From NCBI RefSeq assembly GCF_009848505.1, contig NZ_WWDL01000017.1, positions 45,894 to 109,893 of the forward strand: a stretch of 64,000 nucleotides of DNA, written 5' to 3'. Source of the DNA: Muricoccus harenae. GTDB lineage: Bacteria > Pseudomonadota > Alphaproteobacteria > Acetobacterales > Acetobacteraceae. Positions 1 to 8,754 of this stretch are shown here, piece by piece. The position numbers and the translations under genes are program-made. Within the stretch, counting starts at the first letter, position 1; every line of letters starts with the position of its first letter. The notes below the pieces were generated by a model, which was given only the letters and a program-made list of their open reading frames with translations, was not told the origin of the DNA and did not search any database.

Positions 1-562
1 GGACAACCCCGGCGGCGGCGGCCATGGCGACACCACCGGCCTCCTGGCCGAGCTGGTCCGGCAAGGTGCCCGCAAGGCCGTGGTCGGCTCCATCAACGAT
101 GCTGAGAGCGCCAAGGCGTGCCATGTGGCCGGGGAGGGGGCGACGCTCTCCCTCAAGCTCGGCGGCAAAAGCGATGGCGCACCGCTTGAGGTGACGGCGC
201 GGGTGCTGCGGCTCTCCAATGGGCGTTTCACCTGCACGGGGGCGATGGCCGGGGGCAATCCTGCGGATCTCGGGCCTTCGGCGCTGATCGCTATCGGTGG
301 CGTGCGGGTGATCGTCACCAGCCGCAAGATGCAGGCCTATGACCTCGCCCTCTTCCGCCATATTGGCATCGAGCCCTCGGAAGAGCGGATCGTGGTGGTA
401 AAGTCCAGCGTGCATTTCCGCGCCGATTTTCAGCCAATCGCCGAGCGCGTGCTGGTGGTGGCCGCCCCTGGCCCAGTGGTGGCCGATCCGGCCACGCTTC
501 CCTTCCGCAACCTTCGGCCGGGCCTGCGCCTTCGTCCCGGAGCGAATGACGTGACGAGGTGA
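1..562 (+). CDS. MlrC-family (M81) metallopeptidase, C-terminal part
   Basis: Partial gene running in from the left edge; the frame is open from base 2 and ends at a TGA. The visible part begins with DNPGGGGHGD, the DNPGGG signature of the MlrC C-terminal domain, and continues with a beta-rich domain of about 185 residues. Family members are zinc peptidases or amidohydrolases related to microcystinase C, often acting on small cyclic or D-amino-acid compounds; the substrate here is unknown. The N-terminal zinc-binding domain lies outside the window. The next gene starts 4 bases downstream, so co-transcription with the VOC and GNAT genes is likely. Confidence 0.8.
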   Translation, partial: DNPGGGGHGDTTGLLAELVRQGARKAVVGSINDAESAKACHVAGEGATLSLKLGGKSDGAPLEVTARVLRLSNGRFTCTGAMAGGNPADLGPSALIAIGGVRVIVTSRKMQAYDLALFRHIGIEPSEERIVVVKSSVHFRADFQPIAERVLVVAAPGPVVADPATLPFRNLRPGLRLRPGANDVTR

Positions 563-566
563 GGCG

Positions 567-959
567 ATGTTCAGCCATGTGATGGTCGGGGCGCGGGACC
601 TGGATGTAATGGCGCGCTTTTACGATGCCGTTTTGCTCCCGCTCGGCCTCGTCCGCGGACCAGATGCTGTTGAGGGACCGAAGGGGATCTCCTACCACCG
701 GCCAGGTGAGGACCACCCGACCTTCGACGTGCAGGAACCCTTTGACGGACAGCCGCCCAGCCCCGGCAATGGCTGCATGATTGCCTTCATGGCGCCCAGC
801 CGCGCCGCGGTGGATACGGCCCATTCCGCCGCCCTGGCCCATGGCGGAACGGATGAAGGCGCGCCCGGCCTGCGGACGCGCTACGCCCCTGATTACTACG
901 GCGCCTATGTTCGTGACCCGGAGGGCAACAAGCTCCACGTCGTCCATCGCGGCGGATGA
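567..959 (+). CDS. VOC (glyoxalase/dioxygenase-fold) family protein
   Basis: A 130-residue single VOC domain. It opens with FSHVMVGARDLDVMARFYD, the usual first beta-alpha unit with a candidate metal-binding His4, and ends with YVRDPEGNKLHVVH, the conserved last strand of the fold. Members bind a divalent metal and include glyoxalases, extradiol dioxygenases and resistance proteins. The sequence does not show which activity this one has. A purine-rich Shine-Dalgarno (gaggtgaggcg) precedes the ATG. It lies between the MlrC-type peptidase and the GNAT gene, overlapping the latter by 4 bases, so a joint operon is likely. Confidence 0.8.
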   Translation: MFSHVMVGARDLDVMARFYDAVLLPLGLVRGPDAVEGPKGISYHRPGEDHPTFDVQEPFDGQPPSPGNGCMIAFMAPSRAAVDTAHSAALAHGGTDEGAPGLRTRYAPDYYGAYVRDPEGNKLHVVHRGG

Positions 960-1393
960 AGAACGGGGTCGCACGGGTCACCGCCCTTCCGGCTGGCTTC
1001 CCTCTGCTGCGGGATGCCGCCCTGGCCGAAGGTTGGAAGCTGCTGCGCGTGCTGGAGGAGGACTGGAACAGCGGCGCGCTCCGCTTCGTCGCCTCAGGCG
1101 AGGCGCTGTTCGCCGCCTGGCGGAATGGCGCTCTCGCCGGGATGGCCGGGCTGAGCGTCGACCCCTATTCAGAGACGGAATCCGTCGCGCGGCTGCGCCG
1201 GCTTTATGTCGCTCCGCCGCATCGGGGATACGGAATTGGCCGCGGCCTGATCGAGGCCGCCACGGATGCGGCGACGGCACATGGATTCCGCATGATTCGC
1301 GTGCGTGCTCCGGCCGCGGCGGGCGCCTTCTACGAGGCCTGCGGCTTCCTGCCGGCCGTCATGCGTTCCGCAACCCATATCCGTCCCCTCTGA
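956..1393 (+). CDS. GNAT family N-acetyltransferase
   Basis: A 145-residue GNAT protein. The acetyl-CoA pyrophosphate loop is visible as HRGYGIG at residues 89-95, followed by the alpha-3 helix GRGLIEAA, and the C-terminal FYEACGF segment is typical of the fold. It transfers an acetyl group from acetyl-CoA to an amine, but the acceptor cannot be read from the sequence. Its ATG overlaps the stop of the VOC gene (ATGA), indicating translational coupling. With the MlrC-type peptidase and VOC genes upstream it may belong to a small detoxification or amino-compound processing operon; that role is inference. Confidence 0.85.
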   Translation: MKNGVARVTALPAGFPLLRDAALAEGWKLLRVLEEDWNSGALRFVASGEALFAAWRNGALAGMAGLSVDPYSETESVARLRRLYVAPPHRGYGIGRGLIEAATDAATAHGFRMIRVRAPAAAGAFYEACGFLPAVMRSATHIRPL

Positions 1394-1397
1394 TCCA

Positions 1398-1655
1398 TCA
1401 GAGGCTCGCGGCGGTGGCCTGGAGGCTGCGCACGGTCTGACGGGTGGTTTCGAGTTCGCGGCCCGTCGCGGCGAGGTTGCGGCGCAGGCCTTGAACGCTG
1501 TCCTGCAGCCGCGCCGTCGTGTCGCGCAGCGCATAGAGGCTCTCCCTGAAGTCGCCAAGCGCGGCGCGCTGCTCCTCCTGCGCCACGGACAGGAGGCGCA
1601 GCGCGGTTTGCAGCCGATCCTGCGGGCCGCGGGTGAGGGGAAGAATCTCGGCCAT
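1398..1655 (-). CDS. small predicted coiled-coil protein, unknown function
   Basis: An 85-residue protein (87 if the upstream ATG at 1661 is used). The second ATG has the better Shine-Dalgarno spacing (GGAG 8 bases upstream). From about residue 12 to the end it is one hydrophilic helix with heptad-like spacing of Leu and Val (RLQTALRLLSVAQ, ARLQDSVQGLRRNLAA), so a coiled coil is likely. There is no signal peptide or membrane segment. I do not recognise a family. It is convergent with the GNAT gene, with the two stops 4 bases apart, and is followed upstream by a non-coding gap that holds the terminator of the glucan synthase. Confidence 0.6.
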   Translation of the reverse strand: MAEILPLTRGPQDRLQTALRLLSVAQEEQRAALGDFRESLYALRDTTARLQDSVQGLRRNLAATGRELETTRQTVRSLQATAASL

Positions 1656-1776
1656 GCACATCGCTCCGGCAAAAGGTAAGCGAAGGCTTAACGCTGCGTG
1701 CCGTGACCGTGCATCTTGAAACCGCGTTAACGAAGTTCACTTCTGAACCCCGCCTCACGGGGGGGCCAAACGCGAA

Positions 1777-1806
1777 GCGGCCCGCGGGATCACTCCCGCG
1801 GGCCGC
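1777..1806 (-). terminator. GC hairpin terminator for the GH17-GT2 gene
   Basis: A perfect 13-bp inverted repeat (GCGGCCCGCGGGA / TCCCGCGGGCCGC) with a TCAC loop lies 19 bases past the stop of the minus-strand glucan synthase. Read on the minus strand it is followed by TTCGCGTTT, a weak T tract. Confidence 0.7.
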
Positions 1807-1824
1807 TCCTGTCATGCCTTCTCG

Positions 1825-4638
1825 CTACTGGACTTCGCTATGCGCCACGACCTGCCCGGCCGTGGATTGCGCCGGCACCGCTCCCGGCAGCACCGCGACC
1901 TGCGTCGCCGGCATCGCCGCGATCAAAGCCATCGATACCGCCGCCAGATAGGGCACCGACTGCACCAGCAGGATGACGGTCCAGAGGATCGCCTCCCAAG
2001 TGCCACCGCGATGCGCGACGGTGATGCCGATGGCGGCCGTCCAGACCAGCGCCAGGAAGACACCTTCCTGCCGCGCCGTCAGCAGTCCCTGCACCAGCGC
2101 GGGCGCGTTCTCCATCTTCGGCGTGCGGGCGAAATGCGCCCGGCGCTTGAAAAAGCCCTGCCACACCGCCTTGCCGATGGTGTGCGTGAGCGCGAGGCCG
2201 CCCAGGGCCGCGCCTAGCCGGTCGAGCGGGCCGCAGGAGACGCGGGCGCTGTAGAGCATCCAGATCTGCGCCAGCTTGAAGGCGAAGAGGCCGAGGCTCG
2301 GCAGCATGAAGAGAGTAATCGGGAACTCGTCCGACAGCCCCAGCGAGACCAGCGCGGTGCGCAGCCCCTCGGTCGCGATCTGCAAGCCGAAGAGGTCGAT
2401 GGCCGGGTAGAGGCGGGTGAGCGGGATCAGCGTCAGGCCCACCGACCAGACGAGGCCGCCCACCACGAAGGCCAGCCCCAGCGCATCGCCCAGCCAGGGC
2501 ATCCAGCCCATGACGAAGTGGAAGCGCTGGCCCTGGGTCAGGCTGCGGTCGAAGGGGTTGAGCAGGGCGCGCCAATGGCCCTTCACGATCTGCACCGCGC
2601 CGAAGGCCCAGCGATGGCGCTGCTTGCGATAGGCCGAGAAGTCGTCCGGCATCACGCCGCGGCCCATGCTGTCCGGGCAGTACACCGCCTCCCAGCCCTG
2701 GCGCATCAGGCGCAGACCAAGCTCGCTGTCCTCGCAGATGCACCACTCGGCCCAGAACTTGCCGTTCACCGCCGCCTGCACCATCGCGGACTTGCGGATA
2801 AGCGTCATGGTGCCGTGCTGGATGATGGCGTTGCGCTCGTTGCGCGTGACCATGCCCGCCTTGAAGAACCCGGCATACTCCCAGAACATCAGCCGCTTGA
2901 AGAGACCGCCATGGGCGTCGCGGTAGTCCTGCGGGCTCTGCGTGAAGCCTACCTCGGGGCGATCGAAGAAGGGCACCATCCGCCGCAGCCAGTCCGGGCG
3001 GACCAGATAGTCACTGTCGATCACGCCGACGATCTCGGCATCCGGCGCCGTCTCGCGCAGGGCGAAGTTTAGCGCGCCCGCCTTGAAGCCGGGCCACTTG
3101 CCAAGGTGATAGAAGCGGAAGCGGGCACCGAGGCGCGCGCAATGCTCGGCCACCGGCTCCCAGATCGCCGGGTCGGTGGTGTTGTTGTCCACCACCAGCA
3201 CCTCGAACTCCGGGTAGTCCAACTCAGCCAGGGCATCGAGCGTCTGGCGGACCATGTGCGGCGGCTCGTTGCAGATCGGCAGGTGGATCGAGACCTTGGG
3301 CAGGCGCGCGCCCTCGGTGGCGGGCAGGGCGGGCCAGCGGCGCTTGCTCACCCGGCCGAACACCGTCTCCGCCAGCTCGAAGCCATCCGACAGCAGAAGC
3401 GCCAGCAGCAGCACCTGGCCCGCGATCAGGAAGCTCCAGACCACGCCGGCGGTGGTGGACATGTAGGTTTCGGTCATCGCCAGCACCACGCAGGTGCCAA
3501 GGGCGACGAAGCCCTGGGACAGCACGGCCAGCATCAGCTTGCCCTGCCAGCGGATGTCGGGCCGGCGGGAGAGAAAGAAGAAGGTGGCGAGGAAGGCGGC
3601 AAGGCTCGCGCCGAGCGCCCAGCCAAGCCAGCCCGGCGTCTCCTGCACGGGCCCCGTCAGCGGCCACTTCTGGTGCCGGTCGAGGTCATACATGCCCCAG
3701 TGGCCGGCGGCACGGCCTTCGAATGAGACCTTCCACGGCTGGTCGAAGGCTTCCATGACGAAGTATTCAAGGCCGCGCTGTTCGGCGATGTTGAAGAAGC
3801 TGCGCATGAACAGCGCCTGGTTCACGCGGGTGGCGCGGGCGGCGCCCTGGGCCACGCCGTCGGAGGGCCAGCCCACCTCGCCGATCACGATCTTCTTGCC
3901 GGGGAAGCGCGCCTGCACGGCATCGTACTTCTCCATGATGAAACGCAGCGCGTCATCGACCGGCAGCCCCTCCCAATAGGGAAGGAGGTGGATGGTGATG
4001 TAGTCGACCGCATTGCCGAGTTCCGGGTGGTCCATCCATACGTGCCAGGGCTCGGCGGTGGAGACGGGCTGGCGCACCTGGCGCCGCACCTGTTCGATAT
4101 AGCCGACCATCTGCGCCGGGGTGACGTCGCCGCGCAGCACCGCCTCGTTGCCGACTAGCACGCGCTCGACGTTGCGGCTCTCTCGCGCGATCTGCACCAG
4201 GCGCCGAATCTCGGCTGCGTTGCGGTCGAGACGCTTATCCAGCCAGGAGCCAAGGGTGATCTTCAGGTCGAGGCCCGTGTTCCAGGCGATCTCGGGGATG
4301 CGTTCGATGCCGCCATGCGCCGCATAGGTGCGGATGTGGCGGGTGAGTGGGGCCACCTTGCGCAGGTCGCCTTCGATCTGGTCGGCGGTCGGCCAGTTAT
4401 TGCCTTCGGCGCTCTGGCCGCGCTGATAGGGCGCGAAGGCGAGGCCGTTCACCTGCCCGCGGAAGCCGGGCATTTCGACAGGACGATTCAGCACCCACCA
4501 GCTTCCCAGATGGGCCAGGGCCACGAGGACCAGCACCAGCAGCGTCCCACGCTGGCGCGCCAGGCGCGAAGGGGCAGGCCGGAATGACTGTCCGGCCGAA
4601 GAACCGGGGGTCGGGCGCGGGGCAACGTGCGCGTTCAT
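1825..4638 (-). CDS. GH17-GT2 fusion, membrane beta-glucan synthase (NdvB/NdvC-like)
   Basis: A 937-residue inner-membrane fusion protein. After an N-terminal membrane segment (about 32-51) comes a GH17-like domain (about 60-335) with both family glutamate motifs, VGNE (162-165) and GEVGWPS (253-259). Two or three membrane helices follow, then a family 2 glycosyltransferase domain (about 448-680) with VSIHLPICNE, a DSD motif (541-543), ED (636-637) and QRHRW (673-677), and a helical C-terminal membrane region. This order matches the beta-(1,3)/(1,6)-glucan synthases described in Bradyrhizobium, so it probably makes a periplasmic or extracellular beta-glucan from UDP-glucose. The frame stays open 73 codons upstream, but the ATG at 4638 fits the start of the first membrane segment. 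It appears monocistronic. Confidence 0.85.
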   Translation of the reverse strand: MNAHVAPRPTPGSSAGQSFRPAPSRLARQRGTLLVLVLVALAHLGSWWVLNRPVEMPGFRGQVNGLAFAPYQRGQSAEGNNWPTADQIEGDLRKVAPLTRHIRTYAAHGGIERIPEIAWNTGLDLKITLGSWLDKRLDRNAAEIRRLVQIARESRNVERVLVGNEAVLRGDVTPAQMVGYIEQVRRQVRQPVSTAEPWHVWMDHPELGNAVDYITIHLLPYWEGLPVDDALRFIMEKYDAVQARFPGKKIVIGEVGWPSDGVAQGAARATRVNQALFMRSFFNIAEQRGLEYFVMEAFDQPWKVSFEGRAAGHWGMYDLDRHQKWPLTGPVQETPGWLGWALGASLAAFLATFFFLSRRPDIRWQGKLMLAVLSQGFVALGTCVVLAMTETYMSTTAGVVWSFLIAGQVLLLALLLSDGFELAETVFGRVSKRRWPALPATEGARLPKVSIHLPICNEPPHMVRQTLDALAELDYPEFEVLVVDNNTTDPAIWEPVAEHCARLGARFRFYHLGKWPGFKAGALNFALRETAPDAEIVGVIDSDYLVRPDWLRRMVPFFDRPEVGFTQSPQDYRDAHGGLFKRLMFWEYAGFFKAGMVTRNERNAIIQHGTMTLIRKSAMVQAAVNGKFWAEWCICEDSELGLRLMRQGWEAVYCPDSMGRGVMPDDFSAYRKQRHRWAFGAVQIVKGHWRALLNPFDRSLTQGQRFHFVMGWMPWLGDALGLAFVVGGLVWSVGLTLIPLTRLYPAIDLFGLQIATEGLRTALVSLGLSDEFPITLFMLPSLGLFAFKLAQIWMLYSARVSCGPLDRLGAALGGLALTHTIGKAVWQGFFKRRAHFARTPKMENAPALVQGLLTARQEGVFLALVWTAAIGITVAHRGGTWEAILWTVILLVQSVPYLAAVSMALIAAMPATQVAVLPGAVPAQSTAGQVVAHSEVQ

Positions 4639-4915
4639 CGCGTGCAGGGCTCCGGCGCGAGGGCCCGGACCACCGCCCGGCCGATCCGAGCTGGCATGGT
4701 CTGGGCGCCTTCTGCGCTCCATCCCATAAAGGCCCCTGGCTGAGGCGCCCGTCCGGCCCAATCTGGGCAATATTGCGGCGCGGTACGTAGCGGCGGAATA
4801 CGCCGTGAACGCCCCTGCGGCGTGACTCGCTGTCCGGATTAGGCTGACGGGTGACAAGGCGCTATTTTGGCCTCCCGCCCATCACGATCGAACGAAAAGG
4901 AATCTCCCCCACACC

Positions 4916-6223
4916 ATGTCGGTGCTCCTGGAAATCGGCATCATCCTGCTGCTGGTGCTGCTGAACGGCGTCTTCGCGATGAGCGAGCTCGCGATCGTGT
5001 CTTCGCGACGCGCCCGCCTCACGGCGCTGGAGCGCTCCGGCTCGGTCGGTGCCGGAACGGCAATGGAATTGGCGGATGATCCGCAGCGCTTCCTGCCGAC
5101 GGTGCAGGTCGGCATCACCCTCATCGGCGTATTGGCCGGCACCTTCGGTGGCGCGCGGCTCTCGGCCACCCTCGGGCCGGCGCTGGACTCTATTCCCTTC
5201 GTCGCACCCTATGGCACCGAGGCGGCGCTGGTCATCGTCGTCGTGCTGATCACCTATCTCTCCCTGATCCTCGGTGAGCTGGTGCCGAAGCAACTCGCGC
5301 TGCGGCACCCTGAGCGAATCGCGGCGCTGGTCGCCCGTCCCATGTCGGCGCTCTCGCGCGTTTCGGCGCCCGTTGTCTGGGTGCTGTCCACCTCCTCCGC
5401 CCTCGTTCTCCGCCTGCTCGGTGCCCACCATTCGGTTGAGCAGTCCGTGACGGAAGAGGAGGTCAAGGCGGTGGTGGCCGAGGGCGCCGAGGCCGGGGCG
5501 CTCGAGACCGAGGAGCGCCACATGATCGAGCGCGTGCTCCGTCTCGCTGATAAGCCGATCCGCGCCCTCATGACGCCCCGCCCCGAGATCGCCTGGCTCG
5601 ACCGCAACGCGACCTCCGAAGAAGTGTCCGAGAAGCTGAAGGGCGAGACGGTCAACCGATTCGTCGTGGCCGACGGAAGGGTGGACAATGTGGTCGGCGT
5701 CGCCGCCGCCAAGGATCTGCTCGACCAGGTGCTCTCCGGCCAGCCCCTCTCGGTGGCGGGCGTGCTGCGCCAGCCGATGGTGCTTCCCGATAACCTCTCC
5801 GCCCTCGATGCACTGGAGCGGATTCGCCAGGATCCACTCGGACTAGCCTTGGTGATGGATGAATACGGCTCTTTCGAGGGGGTGGTGACCGCCTCGGACC
5901 TGCTAGAGGCCATCGTTGGCGAGTTGGGCGCCCCCGCGGCGCAACCCGCCGGGGCTGGCCCGGCGGTGGAGCGCCATGACGGTAGCCTGTTGCTGGACGG
6001 CATGATGCCGAGCGACGAGCTGCGCGCCCGGCTGGACCTTCCCGTGCTGCCGCAGCCTGGCAGCTACCACACGGTGGCCGGGCTGATGCTGGCCCTGTTG
6101 CGCCGCGTGCCGAAGGAGGGCGACCGGATCGTCTTCGGCGGTTGGCGCTTCGAGATCATGGACATGGACGGACGCCGCGTCGACAAGGTGCTGGTGGCGA
6201 AGGACGATCCACTGGCTGCCTGA
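4916..6223 (+). CDS. HlyC/CorC (CNNM) family membrane protein with CBS domains
   Basis: A 435-residue protein with an N-terminal DUF21/CNNM membrane domain (about 1-190, starting with a very hydrophobic helix), a CBS pair (about 205-330) and a C-terminal CorC/HlyC domain (about 345-430). Family members are implicated in Mg2+/Co2+ export or resistance; some older annotations call them hemolysins. The start is supported by AAAGGA about 13 bases upstream of the ATG. It is divergent from the glucan synthase and convergent with PhzF, so it is probably transcribed alone. The substrate ion is not readable from the sequence. Confidence 0.88.
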   Translation: MSVLLEIGIILLLVLLNGVFAMSELAIVSSRRARLTALERSGSVGAGTAMELADDPQRFLPTVQVGITLIGVLAGTFGGARLSATLGPALDSIPFVAPYGTEAALVIVVVLITYLSLILGELVPKQLALRHPERIAALVARPMSALSRVSAPVVWVLSTSSALVLRLLGAHHSVEQSVTEEEVKAVVAEGAEAGALETEERHMIERVLRLADKPIRALMTPRPEIAWLDRNATSEEVSEKLKGETVNRFVVADGRVDNVVGVAAAKDLLDQVLSGQPLSVAGVLRQPMVLPDNLSALDALERIRQDPLGLALVMDEYGSFEGVVTASDLLEAIVGELGAPAAQPAGAGPAVERHDGSLLLDGMMPSDELRARLDLPVLPQPGSYHTVAGLMLALLRRVPKEGDRIVFGGWRFEIMDMDGRRVDKVLVAKDDPLAA

Positions 6224-6230
6224 GGGGCGC

Positions 6231-7073
6231 TCAGCCCTCCACCTCCGCCATGATCCGGGCCTGACCGGACACGCGAACCGACACACCCTGTCCATGCGGG
6301 ATGCTGGTCAGGAGACGGGATGGCATGCCCATGTCGTCTCCCTGTTGGATGGTGATCCGACCTCCATGCGGCCAGCCGATGTCGCGCAACAGGCCACCCA
6401 GGGCCGCGGCCGCTGCGCCGGTGGCCGGGTCCTCCGCCACGCCTCCCGCGGCGAAGGCGTTGCGGGCATGGAAGAGATCCGGTGCCGCGGAATGGACGAT
6501 GGCGATGGTCACCAGTCCCTCTGCCTCCATCAGCGCGCGCCCGGCATCCATGGCGTAGTGCATGTCCCGCAACGTGGCATGGTCTCTCAGCGCAAGGACC
6601 AAATGCCGCGCGCCGGCCTGGGCGACGGAAGGCGGAATCCTCGAATCGAGCATCGATGCATCCCACCCGAAAAGGTAGAGGGTACGTTCGACCAGGTCGT
6701 CCCGGGCCGGCGTGCTGGTGGTGGGCGGCGACTGCAGCGCCGCCTGCAGCCGGCCTCCCTCCCGCCAGCCCTCTACCGTGATCTCCGCCTGGTTCAGCCG
6801 CAGGGGAAACCGCCCATCTCCCTGGCGCAGCGCGAGGGCCGCTCCGAGGGCGATCGTTGCATGGCCGCAGAACGGCACCTCCATGGCCGGGGCGAAGTAG
6901 CGCACGCGCCAGCCATTGCCTTCGGGCGCGGCGAAGGCTGTCTCGGAATAGCCGACCTCCGCAGCGATGCCCTGCATGGCAGGCGCGTCGGGCAGTGCCG
7001 GGGCGATCACCACCCCGGCCGGATTTCCGCCCGAGTCGCCATTCGAGAAGGCTGCAATGCGCTGAACCTGCAT
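6231..7073 (-). CDS. PhzF family isomerase
   Basis: A 280-residue PhzF-fold protein, the normal family length. The N-terminus MQVQRIAAFSNGDSGGNPAG and the GYSETAF segment with the catalytic Glu44 (equivalent to Glu45 of PhzF) are present, as is the mirrored motif AEDPATGAAA in the second half. PhzF itself isomerises a phenazine precursor. There is no phenazine operon here, so this is one of the many orphan PhzF-like proteins of unknown substrate. The frame is open further upstream, but the start at 7073 matches the family and lies 4 bases past the DoxX stop, so the two genes form an operon. Confidence 0.88.
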   Translation of the reverse strand: MQVQRIAAFSNGDSGGNPAGVVIAPALPDAPAMQGIAAEVGYSETAFAAPEGNGWRVRYFAPAMEVPFCGHATIALGAALALRQGDGRFPLRLNQAEITVEGWREGGRLQAALQSPPTTSTPARDDLVERTLYLFGWDASMLDSRIPPSVAQAGARHLVLALRDHATLRDMHYAMDAGRALMEAEGLVTIAIVHSAAPDLFHARNAFAAGGVAEDPATGAAAAALGGLLRDIGWPHGGRITIQQGDDMGMPSRLLTSIPHGQGVSVRVSGQARIMAEVEG

Positions 7074-7077
7074 CGGC

Positions 7078-7497
7078 TCAGCGATGCTGCCGCGCCCAAT
7101 GTGCCTGGATGGCGGCCAGGGCCAGGCCGCCGCACATGCCGATATGTTCCACCGCCACATGCATGGTCATCACCGCCGCCTCGCCGGTCTTGGTCCAGAA
7201 GGAATGGACAAGGAGGATGGTCAGCAGGGTGAAGACCGCCAGGGCCCCGGCGCCGAGCCAGGCGTGGCGCCCATGGATGACCAGCGCCGCGCCGACCAGC
7301 TGGGTGATGATGACGGCAATAGCGAAGGGAGCGGTCGGGTGCAGGCCGAACATGCCCATCTCGGCCTGGGCGCCGCTGAAATCCGCCAGCTTCACAAGGC
7401 CGCTCGCCCAATAGGGAAGGGTGAGGATGATCCGCATCAGCACGCCGAAGACGCGGCTATCCAGGATGGCGGCGATCGGCCGCGGCGTGGCGCTCAT
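7078..7497 (-). CDS. DoxX family membrane protein
   Basis: A 139-residue protein with four predicted membrane helices (for example IAVIITQLVGAALVI and LAVFTLLTILLVHSFW) and the DoxX-type segment LPYWASGLVKLADF near the N-terminus. The ATG at 7497 is preceded by GGAGGGGG at good spacing, better than the upstream in-frame ATG. DoxX proteins are small inner-membrane proteins, some linked to thiol or redox stress and quinone chemistry; the role here is unknown. It is the first gene of a two-gene operon with PhzF. Confidence 0.82.
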   Translation of the reverse strand: MSATPRPIAAILDSRVFGVLMRIILTLPYWASGLVKLADFSGAQAEMGMFGLHPTAPFAIAVIITQLVGAALVIHGRHAWLGAGALAVFTLLTILLVHSFWTKTGEAAVMTMHVAVEHIGMCGGLALAAIQAHWARQHR

Positions 7498-7636
7498 GGT
7501 GAATTCCCCCTCCGGACCGCGAGGTGCGGCCGGCTCGCGGCCCAAATCATGCGGCGGTCTGTACCGTTTCGCCAGCGTTCCGGCGAGTTGCCCGTTCCGC
7601 CGGGTGGATCACGCTCGCGGACAGGGACGATCTGCT

Positions 7637-8134
7637 CTAGGCAGCTCCACCGGCGGCCGTGCGGGCGATCGGCGCGACGAATTGCGGCTCGGTGTCCCAG
7701 GGGAAGAGGATCCAGGTGTCCTGGCTCACCTCGGTGACGAAGCTATCCACCAGGGGCTTGCCGGCGGGCTTCGCGTAGATCGTCGCGAAATGCGCGCCCG
7801 GCAGCATGGCCCGGACCACGCGGGCGGTGGTACCTGTGTCCACGAGGTCATCCAGCACCAGCCAGCCGGTGCCGTCCCCGGCCGCCACCGGGGGCTTGGC
7901 GACTATGGGCTCGCCCTTCTTTTCATCATCATAGGTGATGACGGAGACGCTCTCGATCAGCCGGCAATCCAGTTCACGCGCCACGATGGCGGCCGGGATC
8001 AGCCCGCCGCGCGTGATGGCGACGATGCCGCTGAAGCCGCCCGAAACCGGCCCCTTGCCGACCAGCCGCCAAGCCAGCGCCTTGGCATCGCGGTGAAGCT
8101 GGTCCCAGGTGACGGTGTAGTAACGCGGGGGCAT
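7637..8134 (-). CDS. gpt: xanthine-guanine phosphoribosyltransferase
   Basis: A 165-residue type I phosphoribosyltransferase. The PRPP-binding loop WLVLDDLVDTGTTA lies at residues 91-104, and the N-terminal GIVAITRGGLIPA is the second signature. Together with the length this matches Gpt, which salvages xanthine and guanine to XMP and GMP using PRPP. The C-terminal hood region (ILFPWDTEP) is typical of the Gpt branch. It lies 14 bases downstream of csaA on the same strand, so the two are probably co-transcribed. Confidence 0.9.
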   Translation of the reverse strand: MPPRYYTVTWDQLHRDAKALAWRLVGKGPVSGGFSGIVAITRGGLIPAAIVARELDCRLIESVSVITYDDEKKGEPIVAKPPVAAGDGTGWLVLDDLVDTGTTARVVRAMLPGAHFATIYAKPAGKPLVDSFVTEVSQDTWILFPWDTEPQFVAPIARTAAGGAA

Positions 8135-8148
8135 GAATTGCGGTCCTC

Positions 8149-8496
8149 TCAGAACATCCGGGCGCCGTTCGGCACCGCCAGGTCGGGACGCAGCAGCACG
8201 ACCGCGCCCTCCGCATCGGGGACGCCAAGGACCAGCACCTCGCTCGCGAAACCAGCGATCCGGCGCGGCGCGAAGTTCACCACGGCCATCACCTGCCGGC
8301 CGATCAGAGTCTCGGGCGCGTAATGCACCGTGACCTGGGCGGAGGAGCGCCAGACGCCGATCCCCTCACCGAAATCGACCCAGAGCTTGATGGAAGGCTT
8401 GCGCGCCTCGGGAAAGGGCTTGGCGTCCACCACCGTGCCGGCTCGGATGTCGATGCGGTCGAATTCGGCGAGGGTGGCGGGCGTCGCGTCTTCCAT
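8149..8496 (-). CDS. csaA: CsaA-like tRNA-binding (EMAP/Trbp111) protein
   Basis: A 115-residue single OB-fold tRNA-binding domain: FDRIDIRAGTVVDAKPFPEA at the N-terminus, then KLWVDFG, IGRQVMAVVNFAPRRIAGF and the C-terminal PNGARMF. The length and the RKPSIKL element fit CsaA, which in Bacillus acts as an export-related chaperone and binds tRNA. The ATG at 8496 removes a 17-codon unconserved extension. It is followed closely by gpt. The chaperone role is established for homologues, not shown here. Confidence 0.85.
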   Translation of the reverse strand: MEDATPATLAEFDRIDIRAGTVVDAKPFPEARKPSIKLWVDFGEGIGVWRSSAQVTVHYAPETLIGRQVMAVVNFAPRRIAGFASEVLVLGVPDAEGAVVLLRPDLAVPNGARMF

Positions 8497-8754
8497 CCCC
8501 GGCGCATAGCGGAGGTGGAGCCGGGGCGGAAGGGCAGGGGGCTCCAAGGTCCCCGCCGGCCTCGTGAAAGGTCACATTCCAGGGAAGAAACGCGGCTTCG
8601 GCAGCGGCCGCGGGCCCATTTTTGGGGCTCCGCGGGGGCCGGACCCGGGGCCGATGCCTCCTGAGTGGGAAGGCGTCGGCAGACCCGGCGGCACCCTCCC
8701 GGAAAGTCGGCCGAAGGAATCCTTAACACCCCCGCCTTTCGCCTTCGGCAATCC
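8497..8754. other. non-coding gap upstream of csaA
   Basis: GC-rich sequence between the start of csaA and the SDR remnant. It must contain the csaA promoter, but I see no convincing hexamers. Short G/C palindromes occur around 8610-8655 with a T5 run, with no clear terminator geometry. No coding frame here looks like a protein. Confidence 0.4.
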
